Shown here: in pieces, positions 35,441-44,302 of the stretch
How positions within the stretch are numbered: position 1 is the stretch's first letter
How the letters are laid out: every line of letters starts with the position of its first letter
NCBI GenBank assembly: GCA_035376985.1
Contig: DAOSSA010000001.1
Span: 62,001-126,000, forward strand
Direction of reading: 5' to 3'
Source of the DNA: Brevifilum sp029548365
GTDB taxonomy: Bacteria; Chloroflexota; Anaerolineae; Anaerolineales; Anaerolineaceae
Length of the DNA stretch: 64,000 bases
The notes under the pieces: generated by a model
What the model saw: only the letters and a program-made list of their open reading frames with translations
The model's database searches: none
What the model was told of the DNA's origin: nothing
Position numbers and translations under genes: made by a program

Positions 35441-35756
35441 GAATCCCTTCTATTTCCTATTTAATTAACTACTAATCAAACCCAATTGCCATTAAAACAT
35501 TTGGTTAAGGATCATTTCGATGAGATGGTCGCCATATACAGCACTGAGAATACTATTTATTTTCGAAAAGAGCAACAACTATCTGGTTGGATTATTTAAT
35601 GAGCTTTGTGCGAAAAAACTGGTAACAACTTGTTTTTAAATGGACACAAGGTTTTTTGTCAGACGATGACTATGCCTAATCAATTGTTCTTGAAGCCAGG
35701 TATTTGGTTTAATTGACCGATTTTCTTTAGACGGGGTAAAATTTCTTCGAGTTTCA
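35441..35756. other. Divergent intergenic region between rpoD and a glycosyltransferase gene
   Basis: This 316-nt AT-rich stretch separates two divergent genes. Toward rpoD (minus strand) the best promoter-like match is TTGCTC, 17 nt, TATTCT (35575-35547), which is weak. Toward the plus-strand gene a better match is listed separately. I see no small open reading frame with a ribosome site, no RNA gene and no long repeat. Confidence 0.4.
35713..35742 (+). promoter_or_regulatory. Sigma-70 promoter of the DUF2029 glycosyltransferase gene
   Basis: TTGACC (35713-35718), an 18-nt spacer and TAAAAT (35737-35742). The ATG lies 15 nt downstream of the -10 box, so the leader is very short and no clear ribosome site precedes the start. 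Confidence 0.6.
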
Positions 35757-37001
35757 ATGATGATGAAAAGATACCGAAGAACTGCCCTTTCTCAATACAT
35801 CACTGTAGTCCTGGTTTTTGTTCTAATCATTGGATTTGGTATTTTGGGCTTTTTATCGATGACACATATCCGGCATTTTGATGCGTTCGCGATTCCCTGG
35901 GCAGCAGGAAGAGGCTGGCTGTTGGAAGGTGTTAGCCCTTACGAGTTATCCGTAATAGATATTGCATACAGTGCGGTTGATGATTCACCTTTTTTAGCGC
36001 AGCTGCAAACCCAGCAATTGTTTTCACAGCCACTTTTTTCTTTGGTCTTCTATTTACCACTCAGCCTGTTGCCCTACACGCTCGCTCGATCAATTTGGAC
36101 TGCTATTTTGGCTTTTTGTGTGGCTTTAATTGGATATTTTAGTATTAAACTATCAGGTTGGCAGATAAACCGCCTGGGTATGTTTTGTGTCGCGATCTTC
36201 CTGATTTTTTCACTGCCGGGCGCGATTGCGGTATTAGGGGGAGATATTTCTCCAATGATTATCGTGCTATTATTATTCAGTATTTTTTTAATTCAAAGCA
36301 ACCAGGACACACCAGCAGGGTTTTTACTGGTACTTGCTTCCAGTAGTTTTCTGATCAGTGGACTGGTTGTCATGACGCTTCTTATTTGGGCTATTGTAAA
36401 GAAACGCTGGTCGATCATTGCAAGTTTTTTCTCCGGGGTTGTTTTCCTCGTGATCATTTCATTTTTAGTCCAGCCTTTATGGTTTGAGGGTTGGATTTCG
36501 GTTTTGATAAAATTAAATTTTAATTGGAGCTGGGTAAGAACCCCATTGATGGACCTGGCTGCTTTCTTGCCCGGAATCGCCAAACACCTTTCGATTTTCT
36601 TACATGGGCTTTTTGGTGTCTTTGCCATTCGCATTTTGATTACTCTATTGGTGGAATCAGATCGAGTCTTTATTTATGCAATAGCCTCGATGTTAAGTCT
36701 CGCGTATTTTTTGCACATAAGAGCATCAACAGTTAACACGTTGTTGATCGTCCCTTCACTGATATTTGTTACTCGGTATTGGTCAGAGCGATGGAAGCGT
36801 TCAGGGGCGTTGATCTCCTGGGTGTTCCTGGCTGCGTCTGGGGTTGGTTCATGGTTACTGGTTTATCCTGAAATTGATTTAACAAATACAATGAATATGT
36901 CGTGGGTATTTATTGTGTATTCCTTGGCGGTTCTATCAGGGATGATTTGGATTCGTTGGTGGGCATTAGGACTCCCTAAGTTACCCTATGAATCATTGTA
37001 A
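35757..37001 (+). CDS. DUF2029 / GT87-type integral membrane glycosyltransferase
   Basis: A 414-residue polytopic membrane protein with about ten hydrophobic segments. The first periplasmic loop contains HFDAFAIPWAAGRGWLLEGVSPY, typical of the GT87/DUF2029 family that transfers mannose or other sugars from polyprenyl-phosphate donors, including the acidic residue early in the first loop. Three consecutive Met codons make the exact start uncertain by two residues. It stands alone between rpoD and pfk, so the acceptor (lipid glycan or cell-wall polymer) is unknown. Confidence 0.8.
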   Translation: MMMKRYRRTALSQYITVVLVFVLIIGFGILGFLSMTHIRHFDAFAIPWAAGRGWLLEGVSPYELSVIDIAYSAVDDSPFLAQLQTQQLFSQPLFSLVFYLPLSLLPYTLARSIWTAILAFCVALIGYFSIKLSGWQINRLGMFCVAIFLIFSLPGAIAVLGGDISPMIIVLLLFSIFLIQSNQDTPAGFLLVLASSSFLISGLVVMTLLIWAIVKKRWSIIASFFSGVVFLVIISFLVQPLWFEGWISVLIKLNFNWSWVRTPLMDLAAFLPGIAKHLSIFLHGLFGVFAIRILITLLVESDRVFIYAIASMLSLAYFLHIRASTVNTLLIVPSLIFVTRYWSERWKRSGALISWVFLAASGVGSWLLVYPEIDLTNTMNMSWVFIVYSLAVLSGMIWIRWWALGLPKLPYESL

Positions 37002-37016
37002 TAATTGCATATTCCT

Positions 37017-37044
37017 GTGACATGAAAAGATTTTGTGCTATACT
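37017..37044 (+). promoter_or_regulatory. Sigma-70 promoter of the phosphofructokinase gene
   Basis: GTGACA (37017-37022), a 16-nt spacer and TATACT (37039-37044) with an extended -10 TG one base before it. About 95 nt of leader follow, including an imperfect 8-bp hairpin (GTTCGCTC with GAGCGGAC), and then AAGGAG before the ATG. Confidence 0.65.
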
Positions 37045-37145
37045 TGGCAAAGTTCGCTCGCGAAGAAACATGAGCGGACAGGGGATCAAGTATACGAAAA
37101 AATAGACAATGATCTAAATTATATTGTTCTTTTGAAGGAGAAGAG

Positions 37146-38318
37146 ATGAGAAAAAAACGAATTGGAGTACTAACCGGGGGCGGAGACGTTCCTGGATTGA
37201 ACCCTGCTATAAAAGAAGTTGTCCTTAACGCTTTAGATGCCAATTATGATGTCATCGGTATTCGGAGAGGTTGGCGGGGCTTGCTCTGGTATGATATAGC
37301 CGACCCAGCCAAACATGATGAGTTTGTGGTTAACCTCACAAAGAACGATGTCCGTCTGATAGATCGATCTGGAGGTACGTTTCTGCATACCTCGAGAACA
37401 AACCCCCAAAAGGTGAGAGCTCACGACATACCTGAATTCTTGTTAAAATCAGGTCTTGGTGAACCAGTTGACGATTGTGGTACGAAGGATTATACCGATC
37501 ATGTGCTTAAAGTCCTTGATCACCTTGGGATTGATGTTTTGGTCACAATTGGAGGTGACGATACCCTCAGCTATAGTGTTAAATTATGCAGAATGGGTTT
37601 CCCTGTTGTTGCAATTCCAAAAACCATGGACAATGATGTGTTTGGTACAGATTATTGCATCGGTTTTTCTACCGCAGTAACCCGCTCAGTTGATTTAATA
37701 ACCCAGTTACGCACATCAGTGGGTTCACATGAACGTATTGGTGTTTTTGAGTTGTTTGGTCGTAACTCAGGCGAAACCAGTTTGATCAGCGCTTATCTGG
37801 CTTATGTTGACCGTGCGATTATCTCTGAGGTTCCTTTTGACATGGAAAAATTGGCCAGATTTTTGCACGATGATAAACGAAACAGCCCTTCGAATTACTC
37901 GATTGTTACTATTTCCGAAGGTGCACACATGATTGACGGTGAAATTATTCAATCAGGTCCTGCCGACGCTTACGGTCATCAGAAACTTGGTGGGATCGGT
38001 GAAATTGTAGCTGAAAAAATTCAGGAATTGACCGACCAGCATATCATGTATCAAAAATTTGCTTATGTGATGCGTTCCGGGGCCCCCGATTCTCTGGATC
38101 GAATGGTTGCGATGTCTTTTGGAAACCTCGCCATGCAACTGATTAAACGTGATGATTACGGGAAGATGACTGCTCTACAGGCTGGACGGTATACCACCGT
38201 ACCGATTGAAATTGTCTTGACGGGAAAAAAACAGGTGGATGTTGAAGCTTATTATGATAAGGAAAATTATAGGCCAATGATCAAAGACTTCCTTGGCGTG
38301 CCGATGTTTTTGACCTGA
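37146..38318 (+). CDS. 6-phosphofructokinase, pyrophosphate-dependent type
   Basis: A 390-residue PFK. The N-terminal GVLTGGGDVPGLNPAI binds the phosphoryl donor. The motif GGDDTL carries Asp where ATP enzymes have Gly (E. coli position 104), and PKTMDND carries Lys where ATP enzymes have Gly (position 124). This pair is the recognised signature of PPi-dependent PFK. The substrate site is in IGVFELFGRNSGETS. It catalyses the reversible fructose-6-P/fructose-1,6-P2 step using PPi. A good ribosome site (GAAGGAGAAG) precedes ATG 37146. Confidence 0.9.
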   Translation: MRKKRIGVLTGGGDVPGLNPAIKEVVLNALDANYDVIGIRRGWRGLLWYDIADPAKHDEFVVNLTKNDVRLIDRSGGTFLHTSRTNPQKVRAHDIPEFLLKSGLGEPVDDCGTKDYTDHVLKVLDHLGIDVLVTIGGDDTLSYSVKLCRMGFPVVAIPKTMDNDVFGTDYCIGFSTAVTRSVDLITQLRTSVGSHERIGVFELFGRNSGETSLISAYLAYVDRAIISEVPFDMEKLARFLHDDKRNSPSNYSIVTISEGAHMIDGEIIQSGPADAYGHQKLGGIGEIVAEKIQELTDQHIMYQKFAYVMRSGAPDSLDRMVAMSFGNLAMQLIKRDDYGKMTALQAGRYTTVPIEIVLTGKKQVDVEAYYDKENYRPMIKDFLGVPMFLT

Positions 38319-38330
38319 TTGCAGATCTTA

Positions 38331-38363
38331 ACAGCCCGTGTTGATTGGCATCACACGGGCTGT
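38331..38363 (+). terminator. Hairpin after pfk (attenuator or weak terminator)
   Basis: ACAGCCCGTGT (38331-38341) pairs perfectly with ACACGGGCTGT (38353-38363), 11 bp with an 11-nt loop, starting 13 nt after the pfk stop. Only ATTTATA follows, so termination may be partial, letting some transcription reach the nudix gene 13 nt downstream. Confidence 0.65.
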
Positions 38364-38375
38364 ATTTATAGAAAT

Positions 38376-38888
38376 ATGAAGATGTCGAAATCTGACCAGC
38401 ATATTGACGACCAAGAGCGGTATCTTGTTGTCCCCCGGACATTGGTGTTTTTATTTGATGACCAAGACCGGGTTCTTCTACTGAAAGGTTCAGAAAATAA
38501 AAGCAGATGGGCAGGTCTGTTTAACGGTATTGGCGGGCACGTTGAGAAAGGGGAAGATATCACTGATGCAGCCTACCGGGAATTGCAAGAAGAGGCGGGT
38601 ATTTCTGATGTCGATTTATATTTTTGTTGTCAGATTACCATAGACGTGTCAGAAAAAGTTGGTGTGATGATTTTTGTGTTCAAAGCTGGCTACCTGAACC
38701 ACAAATTCACAGAATCTTCTGAAGGTAAACTTTTTTGGGTCCATCTGGATGAAATCAAGTCCAAACCTATCGTCGAAGATTTGCCGATGCTAATCCCATT
38801 GATTGCAGCCCACAAACCAACATCTCCGGTAATCGTTGGGATGTATCACTTTAATAAAAATGGGGATCTTGAGACTTTATTCAGATAA
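38376..38888 (+). CDS. NUDIX hydrolase
   Basis: The product has about 170 residues with a complete Nudix box, GGHVEKGEDITDAAYRELQEEAGI (G-x5-E-x7-REUxEExGU), at about residues 54-77, giving Mg-dependent hydrolysis of a nucleoside diphosphate derivative. The spacing and the following VGVMIFVFKAGYL resemble the 8-oxo-dGTPase/ADP-ribose group, but the substrate cannot be fixed. I place the start at ATG 38376 (38382 is also possible), because a TTG-initiated extension would cover the upstream hairpin. Its 3' end overlaps the convergent rsmD gene by 12 nt. Confidence 0.85.
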   Translation: MKMSKSDQHIDDQERYLVVPRTLVFLFDDQDRVLLLKGSENKSRWAGLFNGIGGHVEKGEDITDAAYRELQEEAGISDVDLYFCCQITIDVSEKVGVMIFVFKAGYLNHKFTESSEGKLFWVHLDEIKSKPIVEDLPMLIPLIAAHKPTSPVIVGMYHFNKNGDLETLFR

Positions 38889-39437
38889 GGTTCGTTCGTA
38901 AAAAATCAACATCGTATCCCCATAAATACGGCGATCAAATTCACTAAAATTCGTGTAGTTAATGTCCTCAACAAATTCCTTGGGATGTATTTGGATGATT
39001 GCGGTTTCTCCCAGCCTGACCCAACCTGGATTTTCATCAAGGGTTTGCATTGTCTTGGCCCAAATTGACCTGTACTGTGGTGGGGCGATATATACAAAAT
39101 CAAAACCTTGTTTGGGTAATTTCCGAAGAAAAGCAAAGGCATCCTTCTTCAAGACAGTTGCATACGGATGCAGTTGGGTTATCCGCAGATTTTCTTCGAT
39201 TATTTTTACTGCACGATAATTAATATCTAAGAAAACTGCATGTTCAGCCCCTCTGGAGAGCGCTTCAATACCGACAGCTCCAGTGCCGCCGAACAGATCC
39301 AAAAACAGTTTCCCCTCCATATCAACCCCGATGATATTGAACAAGGCTTCTTTAACTTGGTCTGTTATAGGCCGGGTTGTTTTTCCCGGAACGCTAAGTA
39401 GCTTTACGCCTTTGGCGCTGCCAGCGATCACGCGCAT
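38877..39437 (-). CDS. rsmD: 16S rRNA (guanine-966-N2)-methyltransferase RsmD
   Basis: The 186-residue SAM-dependent methyltransferase starts with the family hallmark MRVIAGSAKG and contains RPITDQVKEALFNII and the SAM motif FLDLFGGTGAVGIEALSRGA. The catalytic NPPY-type motif reads IAPPQY, with Ala in place of Asp/Asn as seen in some divergent family members. It modifies G966 of 16S rRNA. A GTGGAG ribosome site lies upstream. It converges on the nudix gene. Confidence 0.87.
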   Translation of the reverse strand: MRVIAGSAKGVKLLSVPGKTTRPITDQVKEALFNIIGVDMEGKLFLDLFGGTGAVGIEALSRGAEHAVFLDINYRAVKIIEENLRITQLHPYATVLKKDAFAFLRKLPKQGFDFVYIAPPQYRSIWAKTMQTLDENPGWVRLGETAIIQIHPKEFVEDINYTNFSEFDRRIYGDTMLIFYERTLSE

Positions 39438-39535
39438 GAACGAGTTTTCTCCACAATTACCCTGAACGACAAAATAGCGCTGCTGGTTGTTGCTCGGCGT
39501 TGAACATCAACGATGGGCAAATAATGAACGGTCAT
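39431..39535 (-). CDS. Possible 34-aa leader peptide overlapping the rsmD start
   Basis: An ATG at 39535 with CTGGAG 6-7 nt upstream opens a 34-codon frame (begins MTVHYLPIVD) whose TGA stop overlaps the first codons of rsmD. The arrangement would permit translational coupling. There is no family resemblance, and the frame could be chance in a 153-nt gap. Confidence 0.25.
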
Positions 39536-39590
39536 GCTTTTCTCCAGAATATATGATTTTCAGTCGTTCATAATGGGTTATTAACATGCG

Positions 39591-40112
39591 CTAATCCATT
39601 TCATGGTGATCTGTATTTGTGGTTTTGGTGAGATTTTGTTGCTGATTATCCTTACCAATTGGGATGTCCCTATAGGTCCACAAGCGGTTAGCGAAAAAAT
39701 TCCAAAACAAAACCACAGCAATGCTGATGGTCAGGGCTAAGTTTTGGCTGAGAATAAAAATTTCAACGGAAAGAGTAATATCCACGCGTTCCAACAATCG
39801 CAAAATAAGGATATTTAGCCACGAGATCAGCGGTGTTCTGACCAGGATGCCAACGATATTAATCAAAAAGAATTTTGCGAGTTGCCTTTTTACATTTTGA
39901 GAGCGTGATTCAGGATAAGTCCAATACCGATTCCACAGAAAGTTATTAATCACCCCGGCAAAAAAAGAAATCGCCTGCGCCCAAACTAAAGGCAAGTGAA
40001 AAACCAGGTTAGCCAGGTTCATAATGCCAAAATCAACAATTGTGCCGGTTACCCCAACAAAGGAAAATTTTAGAAAACGTATCCGTTCCTGTTTGTTACT
40101 GATCAATTGCAT
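39591..40112 (-). CDS. GtrA-family membrane protein
   Basis: A 173-residue protein with four hydrophobic helices and the GtrA pattern: RFLKFSFVGVTGTIVDFGIMNL at the first helix, NNFLWNRYWTYPE between helices 2 and 3, and FWNFFANRLWTYRD at the end. GtrA proteins are thought to flip or present polyprenyl-linked sugars for surface glycans. It lies 7 nt downstream of the UDP-glucuronate decarboxylase gene, so the two are probably co-transcribed for cell-surface carbohydrate synthesis. Confidence 0.88.
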   Translation of the reverse strand: MQLISNKQERIRFLKFSFVGVTGTIVDFGIMNLANLVFHLPLVWAQAISFFAGVINNFLWNRYWTYPESRSQNVKRQLAKFFLINIVGILVRTPLISWLNILILRLLERVDITLSVEIFILSQNLALTISIAVVLFWNFFANRLWTYRDIPIGKDNQQQNLTKTTNTDHHEMD

Positions 40113-40119
40113 GGTGCAT

Positions 40120-41064
40120 TTAATTCTTGAAATGAGGGATGGTTAGCTTAAGACCTTCGCGTAAGCTGGTTTTAGGTTCCCAGCCAAGAATTGCCCTTGC
40201 CAATGTAATATCTGGTTGGCGTCTTTGAGGATCATTCGAAAGCCTTTTCTCAGCTTGTTCAACGATTCCAGACGGGTTTCCAGTCAACTCATTAACCAGG
40301 TTCGCTAGTTCGCGTATGCTGATCTCGGCCGGGTTGCCGATGTTGACAGGTGCGTGGTAATCGCTCATCATCAATCGGTAAATACCCTCGATTAAATCAT
40401 CGACGTAACAGAAACTCCTGGTTTGATACCCATCTCCATAAATGGTTAATGGCTCTCCATGCATGGCTTGCAGCAAAAAGTTGGGAATTGCACGACCATC
40501 ATCAATGCGCATTCGAGGGCCGTAAGTATTAAAAATGCGCACAATGTGTGTATCGATATTATGAAAGCGGTGATAAGCCATCGTCAGTGCTTCGGCAAAT
40601 CGTTTTGCTTCGTCATACACAGAACGGGTGCCAATCGGATCAACATTTCCTCGATAGGTCTCTTTCTGAGGGTGTTCGAGAGGGTCACCGTAAATTTCAC
40701 TGGTTGACGCAAGCAAGAATTTTGATTTGAAAGCTCGGGCAACGCCGAGTGTATTGTGTGTGCCCAATGCGCCTGCTTTTAATGTTTGGATTGGAAGATT
40801 TGGATAGCCTAACGGTGAGGCGGGATTTGGAGAAGCTGGTGAGGCAAAATGAACTACATAGTCAATTGGGCTTGTTAATAAGATAAAATTCGAAACGTCA
40901 TGAAAAATAAAGCTGAAATTCAAGTTCTCATTCAGGTGCACGATGTTTTCTCGGTTGCCAGTGATGAAATTATCCATCCCGATCACCACGTGACCTTCTG
41001 CAAGGAGCCGATCTGCAAGATGAGATCCCAGGAAACCTGCTACCCCGGTAAGTAAAATTCGCAT
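40120..41064 (-). CDS. UDP-glucuronate decarboxylase-like SDR epimerase
   Basis: An extended short-chain dehydrogenase of about 314 residues: NAD-binding GVAGFLGSHLADRLLAEG at the N-terminus, substrate segment VVHFASPASP, catalytic Ser/Tyr/Lys in STSEIYGDP and YDEAKR, and RIFNTYGPRM followed by YGDGYQTRSFCYVDDL. The combination of FASPASP, SxSEIYGDP and YDEAKR is typical of UDP-xylose synthase (UDP-glucuronate decarboxylase). I chose ATG 41064 because it has GTGGAG at the right distance and begins at the NAD fold. Upstream ATG 41097 would add 11 residues. Confidence 0.87.
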   Translation of the reverse strand: MRILLTGVAGFLGSHLADRLLAEGHVVIGMDNFITGNRENIVHLNENLNFSFIFHDVSNFILLTSPIDYVVHFASPASPNPASPLGYPNLPIQTLKAGALGTHNTLGVARAFKSKFLLASTSEIYGDPLEHPQKETYRGNVDPIGTRSVYDEAKRFAEALTMAYHRFHNIDTHIVRIFNTYGPRMRIDDGRAIPNFLLQAMHGEPLTIYGDGYQTRSFCYVDDLIEGIYRLMMSDYHAPVNIGNPAEISIRELANLVNELTGNPSGIVEQAEKRLSNDPQRRQPDITLARAILGWEPKTSLREGLKLTIPHFKN

Positions 41065-41215
41065 AGTTGCTCCACTTTCTAATATCTGATAGTCCATGAG
41101 AAATTATGGCTTGTACACCTGCCAATTCTACCCGCTTAGCAAAACTCTGGTCGATTTTAATCGAGTATAATCACTTTGCTGTTTTTATGACTCCAGTTAA
41201 GGGTACGATTTGATC

Positions 41216-41791
41216 ATGGCAGAGAAACCAAACACGGAAAACCTTTCAGCCCGAATTGAGGGTTTATTATTTGTTTCATCAGGACTTGTCAGCCTTAATC
41301 AATTAGCAAAGGTTTTAGGCGTTTCCGAGAATGTTGTTGAATCAACGCTAAAAGACCTTGATGCCCACTATAAAAGTGCTGGGCGTGGTTTGCGGTTAAT
41401 GCGAGTTAAATCCAGGGTGCAGCTAACAACCGCGCCTGAGATCAGCAACACCATTGAGGAATTTTTAGACCTTGACACAACGACAACGTTATCACAAGCA
41501 GCAATGGAGACTTTAGCCATCATTGCTTATAAACAACCGATTACACGACCTGAGGTTGATGTGATCCGCGGTGTCAACAGCGACGCGGTACTACGCACCC
41601 TGTTGTCAAAAGGATTAATTGAGGAACTCGGTCGGGCGGATACACCTGGACGACCGATTTATTACGGAACAACACCTGAATTTTTACAATATTTTGGCCT
41701 CGAATCCCTGGATGAACTTCCATTCATTGATTTTGACGCGCTGGAAGAACTCCATGAGGAAAATGGAGACAGGGAGATATTAAAAACATAA
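41216..41791 (+). CDS. scpB: Segregation and condensation protein B
   Basis: This protein of about 191 residues has two winged-helix domains. Signature segments are IEGLLFVSSGLVSLNQLAKVLGV, SQAAMETLAIIAYKQPITRPEVDVIRGV and LIEELGRADTPGRPIYYGTT. It is the kleisin-binding partner of SMC-ScpA in chromosome condensation. scpA is not adjacent. The start could be TTG 41210, which has better spacing to AAGGG, or ATG 41216. The stop overlaps the next start as TAATG. Confidence 0.93.
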   Translation: MAEKPNTENLSARIEGLLFVSSGLVSLNQLAKVLGVSENVVESTLKDLDAHYKSAGRGLRLMRVKSRVQLTTAPEISNTIEEFLDLDTTTTLSQAAMETLAIIAYKQPITRPEVDVIRGVNSDAVLRTLLSKGLIEELGRADTPGRPIYYGTTPEFLQYFGLESLDELPFIDFDALEELHEENGDREILKT

Positions 41792-42519
41792 TGACTGCGG
41801 AAAGAGTACAGAAAATATTGGCGCAAGCGGGTTTTGGGTCCAGGCGCGGCTGTGAAAAATTAATCGAAGAGGGGCGTGTTTCTGTTAATGGAAAAACAAT
41901 TCTCCTGGGTGCAAAAGCGGATCCAGCCGTTGACGAAATTCGAGTTGATGGCACTTCTATCGGTAAACCAGAGAAAAAAGTGTATATTGCAGTGCATAAG
42001 CCACGCAATATGCTCTCCTTGCATTCTCCAGGAGACGACCGCCCAACAATTTTTGATCTTGTGAAGGATGAACGGCATTTATTTCCGGTGGGTCGCTTAG
42101 ATTTTGATAGTGAAGGATTGGTATTGCTAACCAACGATGGAGAACTGGCAAATCAGCTATCCCATCCGCGTTATGAACATGACAAAGAATATGAAGTCCG
42201 GGTCAATCGAAAACCGGATGATGAACAATTGGAGATCTGGCGGCGCGGGGTGGTTCTTGAGGATGGCTACCGAACTTTGCCCGCTGTGGTCGAAGTAAAA
42301 TCCGTTACGAAAAATGGGGCCTGGTTGACAATTATGCTGAGAGAAGGAAAAAATCGGCAAATTCGGCGGACGGGGTTGCGTATCGGCTTGCCAGTTCGAC
42401 AGATACGCCGGGTTAGAATTGGCCCAATTCAATTAGGCAAACTCCAACCCGGGCATTTCCGCTATTTACAGCCGGATGAAATCAACGCGTTAAAAAAATA
42501 CCTTCGTCCGAAAAAATGA
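41791..42519 (+). CDS. Pseudouridine synthase of the RsuA/RluB/RluE/RluF family
   Basis: A 242-residue protein with an N-terminal S4 RNA-binding domain (RVQKILAQAGFGSRRGCEKLIEEGRVSVNG) and a catalytic domain with VGRLDFDSEGLVLLTNDG, in which the Asp of GRLD is the nucleophile, and REGKNRQIRR. The length and S4 domain suggest an RluB-like enzyme acting on 23S rRNA. It is coupled to scpB by a TAATG overlap, a gene pair common in bacteria. Confidence 0.92.
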   Translation: MTAERVQKILAQAGFGSRRGCEKLIEEGRVSVNGKTILLGAKADPAVDEIRVDGTSIGKPEKKVYIAVHKPRNMLSLHSPGDDRPTIFDLVKDERHLFPVGRLDFDSEGLVLLTNDGELANQLSHPRYEHDKEYEVRVNRKPDDEQLEIWRRGVVLEDGYRTLPAVVEVKSVTKNGAWLTIMLREGKNRQIRRTGLRIGLPVRQIRRVRIGPIQLGKLQPGHFRYLQPDEINALKKYLRPKK

Positions 42520-42529
42520 ACCCTTTGTA

Positions 42530-43225
42530 TTAAAGTTCGCTGAATGCTGCGTTTATTTTTTCAATCAGTGTTTCTGATATAACAAACTCTTCTTTTCGGT
42601 CATTTTTCCTGATAAAACGCCGTAGACTACCGATACCAACGATTGGAACCGGTGCATTTTCAACATCTCCGATGACAGCCTTGGGGTTCATGGACACCAG
42701 GACAAAATTCGTCGGCGGAATATCATCTTCACTAACGTGTTTTTTTAGAAAATCAATGATTTGTTTTTCCTGATTAACAATTTCTAATTCGGGTTTTCCG
42801 ATACTTTCTTGTCCAAACATTTTCATAAAGGCAGACCCACCGCGCTGCCGCCATTTATTGTCGTAAGAAATTTCACCGGCTGCAATGGTCGGGATAGGAA
42901 TCCACAAACCACCAGGTCCGACAAGCAGCATGGGCACAGGTCCGTTATAGACATAAAATGTGTATTGATTGTTGAGCTTGCTGAGATTGTCAGCAATGAT
43001 TTCATCAAAGCGAGGACTGCGCCCAAAACGGGTGACGTAAGTGGTGCTGATTTGCGCAACGATGAAGCCCACAATGAGCGCGCCAAAGGACACCAGCGTC
43101 TTGGTGGGCGTAGGATTCATGTTCAGGATCAGCCCACCAATAAGGATCGCAAAACCGCTGATTGAGAGGACATTGCCAATGGTTTTATTTCGTTTGATGA
43201 GTTTTTCATTGATTACTTTGTTCAT
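42530..43225 (-). CDS. Conserved membrane-associated protein of unknown function
   Basis: A 231-residue protein with two transmembrane helices near the N-terminus (about 18-35 and 43-62) and a cytoplasmic domain of about 165 residues containing YNGPVPMLLVGPGGLWIPIPT, KMFGQESIGKPELEI and NAPVPIVGIGSLRRFI. The 'VGPGGLWI' segment recalls nuclease-related (NERD-like) folds, but catalytic residues are not evident. It lies 17 nt downstream of plsX and is probably in its operon. Confidence 0.7.
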   Translation of the reverse strand: MNKVINEKLIKRNKTIGNVLSISGFAILIGGLILNMNPTPTKTLVSFGALIVGFIVAQISTTYVTRFGRSPRFDEIIADNLSKLNNQYTFYVYNGPVPMLLVGPGGLWIPIPTIAAGEISYDNKWRQRGGSAFMKMFGQESIGKPELEIVNQEKQIIDFLKKHVSEDDIPPTNFVLVSMNPKAVIGDVENAPVPIVGIGSLRRFIRKNDRKEEFVISETLIEKINAAFSEL

Positions 43226-43241
43226 AGTGATTGATTAATCC

Positions 43242-44231
43242 TTATAAGATATTTGTGATTTCTTCGCGTAGATGGCTCATAAGCCGATTATCAACAGCAT
43301 GTTTTGCTGACCTGATCGCGTTAGTTATTGACCGTGAATCTGAACTACCATGACCGACAAAAACCAATGCATCAATACCCAGTAATGGCGCTGCACCAAT
43401 TTCCGCTGGGTCCAGCATGGATTTAATATTATTGAAGGCAGGTTTTGCTAATAAAGCACCGATTTTTGTCCTGAAGGAGCCCATTAGCTCTTCTCTGAGG
43501 ATCTCGATGATTAATTTGGCTACCGCTTCCGTTGATTTTAATACGATATTTCCAGTAAAACCATCGGTAACGACGACATCGACCTGCCCATTAAACATCT
43601 CTTTTCCTTCGACATTGCCGATGAAATTCAAGTTCGCATCCTTAAGCAGGTGATATGCTGCACGTGCCAGTTCATTACCTTTGTCTTCTTCCTCACCATT
43701 GGATAAAATGCCAATTTTTGGGTCTTTCAGACCCAGTAAAGATTGTGCGAAAACCTTTCCCAAGAATGCGAATTGCACCAGGAATTCAGGGCGGCATTCA
43801 GCATTGGCGCCAATATCCAACATAACAGCATGCCCTGTCTTGACAGGGACGACTGCAGACAAACAGGGGCGAATAATCCCTTTAATATTTCCAAAGCTTT
43901 TTATGGCGTAATACATTGCCATGCCGGTATTACCAGCGGTGACAAATGCGTCTCCTTCACCTGCTTTAACCAATTCCATACCCACATGCATACTGTTTTG
44001 CTTTTTTCGGCGGGCATCTTCAATTTTGTCTTCCATGTCAAGCGCTTCGGGTGCGTGCACGATGCGCACGCGTGACTGATCACCGGGGATAGCTGCCAGC
44101 TTCTCAGCCAGCGTCGGTTCATCTCCTATCAGGATAATTTTTTCATGTAATGCATTTGATGCTGTTACTGCGGCCTGTACTTCTGGATCAGGCCGATTGT
44201 CACTACCCATCGCATCTAACACAATCGGCAT
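43242..44231 (-). CDS. plsX: Phosphate acyltransferase PlsX
   Basis: A protein of about 329 residues that starts with PIVLDAMGSDNRPDPEVQ, followed by ALDMEDKIEDARRKKQNSMHVGMELVK, AFVTAGNTGMAMY, DIGANAEC, SNGEEEDKGNELAR and VVTDGFTGNIVLKSTE, all PlsX blocks. It converts acyl-ACP to acyl-phosphate for phospholipid synthesis. Two Met codons occur in a row; the second (44231) has the better spacing (6 nt) to AGGAG. It is divergent from tRNA-Leu. Confidence 0.95.
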   Translation of the reverse strand: MPIVLDAMGSDNRPDPEVQAAVTASNALHEKIILIGDEPTLAEKLAAIPGDQSRVRIVHAPEALDMEDKIEDARRKKQNSMHVGMELVKAGEGDAFVTAGNTGMAMYYAIKSFGNIKGIIRPCLSAVVPVKTGHAVMLDIGANAECRPEFLVQFAFLGKVFAQSLLGLKDPKIGILSNGEEEDKGNELARAAYHLLKDANLNFIGNVEGKEMFNGQVDVVVTDGFTGNIVLKSTEAVAKLIIEILREELMGSFRTKIGALLAKPAFNNIKSMLDPAEIGAAPLLGIDALVFVGHGSSDSRSITNAIRSAKHAVDNRLMSHLREEITNIL

Positions 44232-44262
44232 CATTTACTCCTTTGAATGACTGCGGTTCAGC

Positions 44263-44290
44263 TTGACAACTGATTTAACAAGACTATAAT
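44263..44290 (+). promoter_or_regulatory. Sigma-70 promoter of tRNA-Leu
   Basis: Perfect TTGACA (44263-44268), a 16-nt spacer and perfect TATAAT (44285-44290). The tRNA begins 13 nt after the -10 box. Confidence 0.9.
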
Positions 44291-44302
44291 TACTCTGCTG
44301 TT

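Noticed and set aside
38319..38375. TTG-initiated 19-residue extension of the NUDIX protein
   Set aside because: It would translate through the 11-bp hairpin after pfk, and a better ATG lies downstream.
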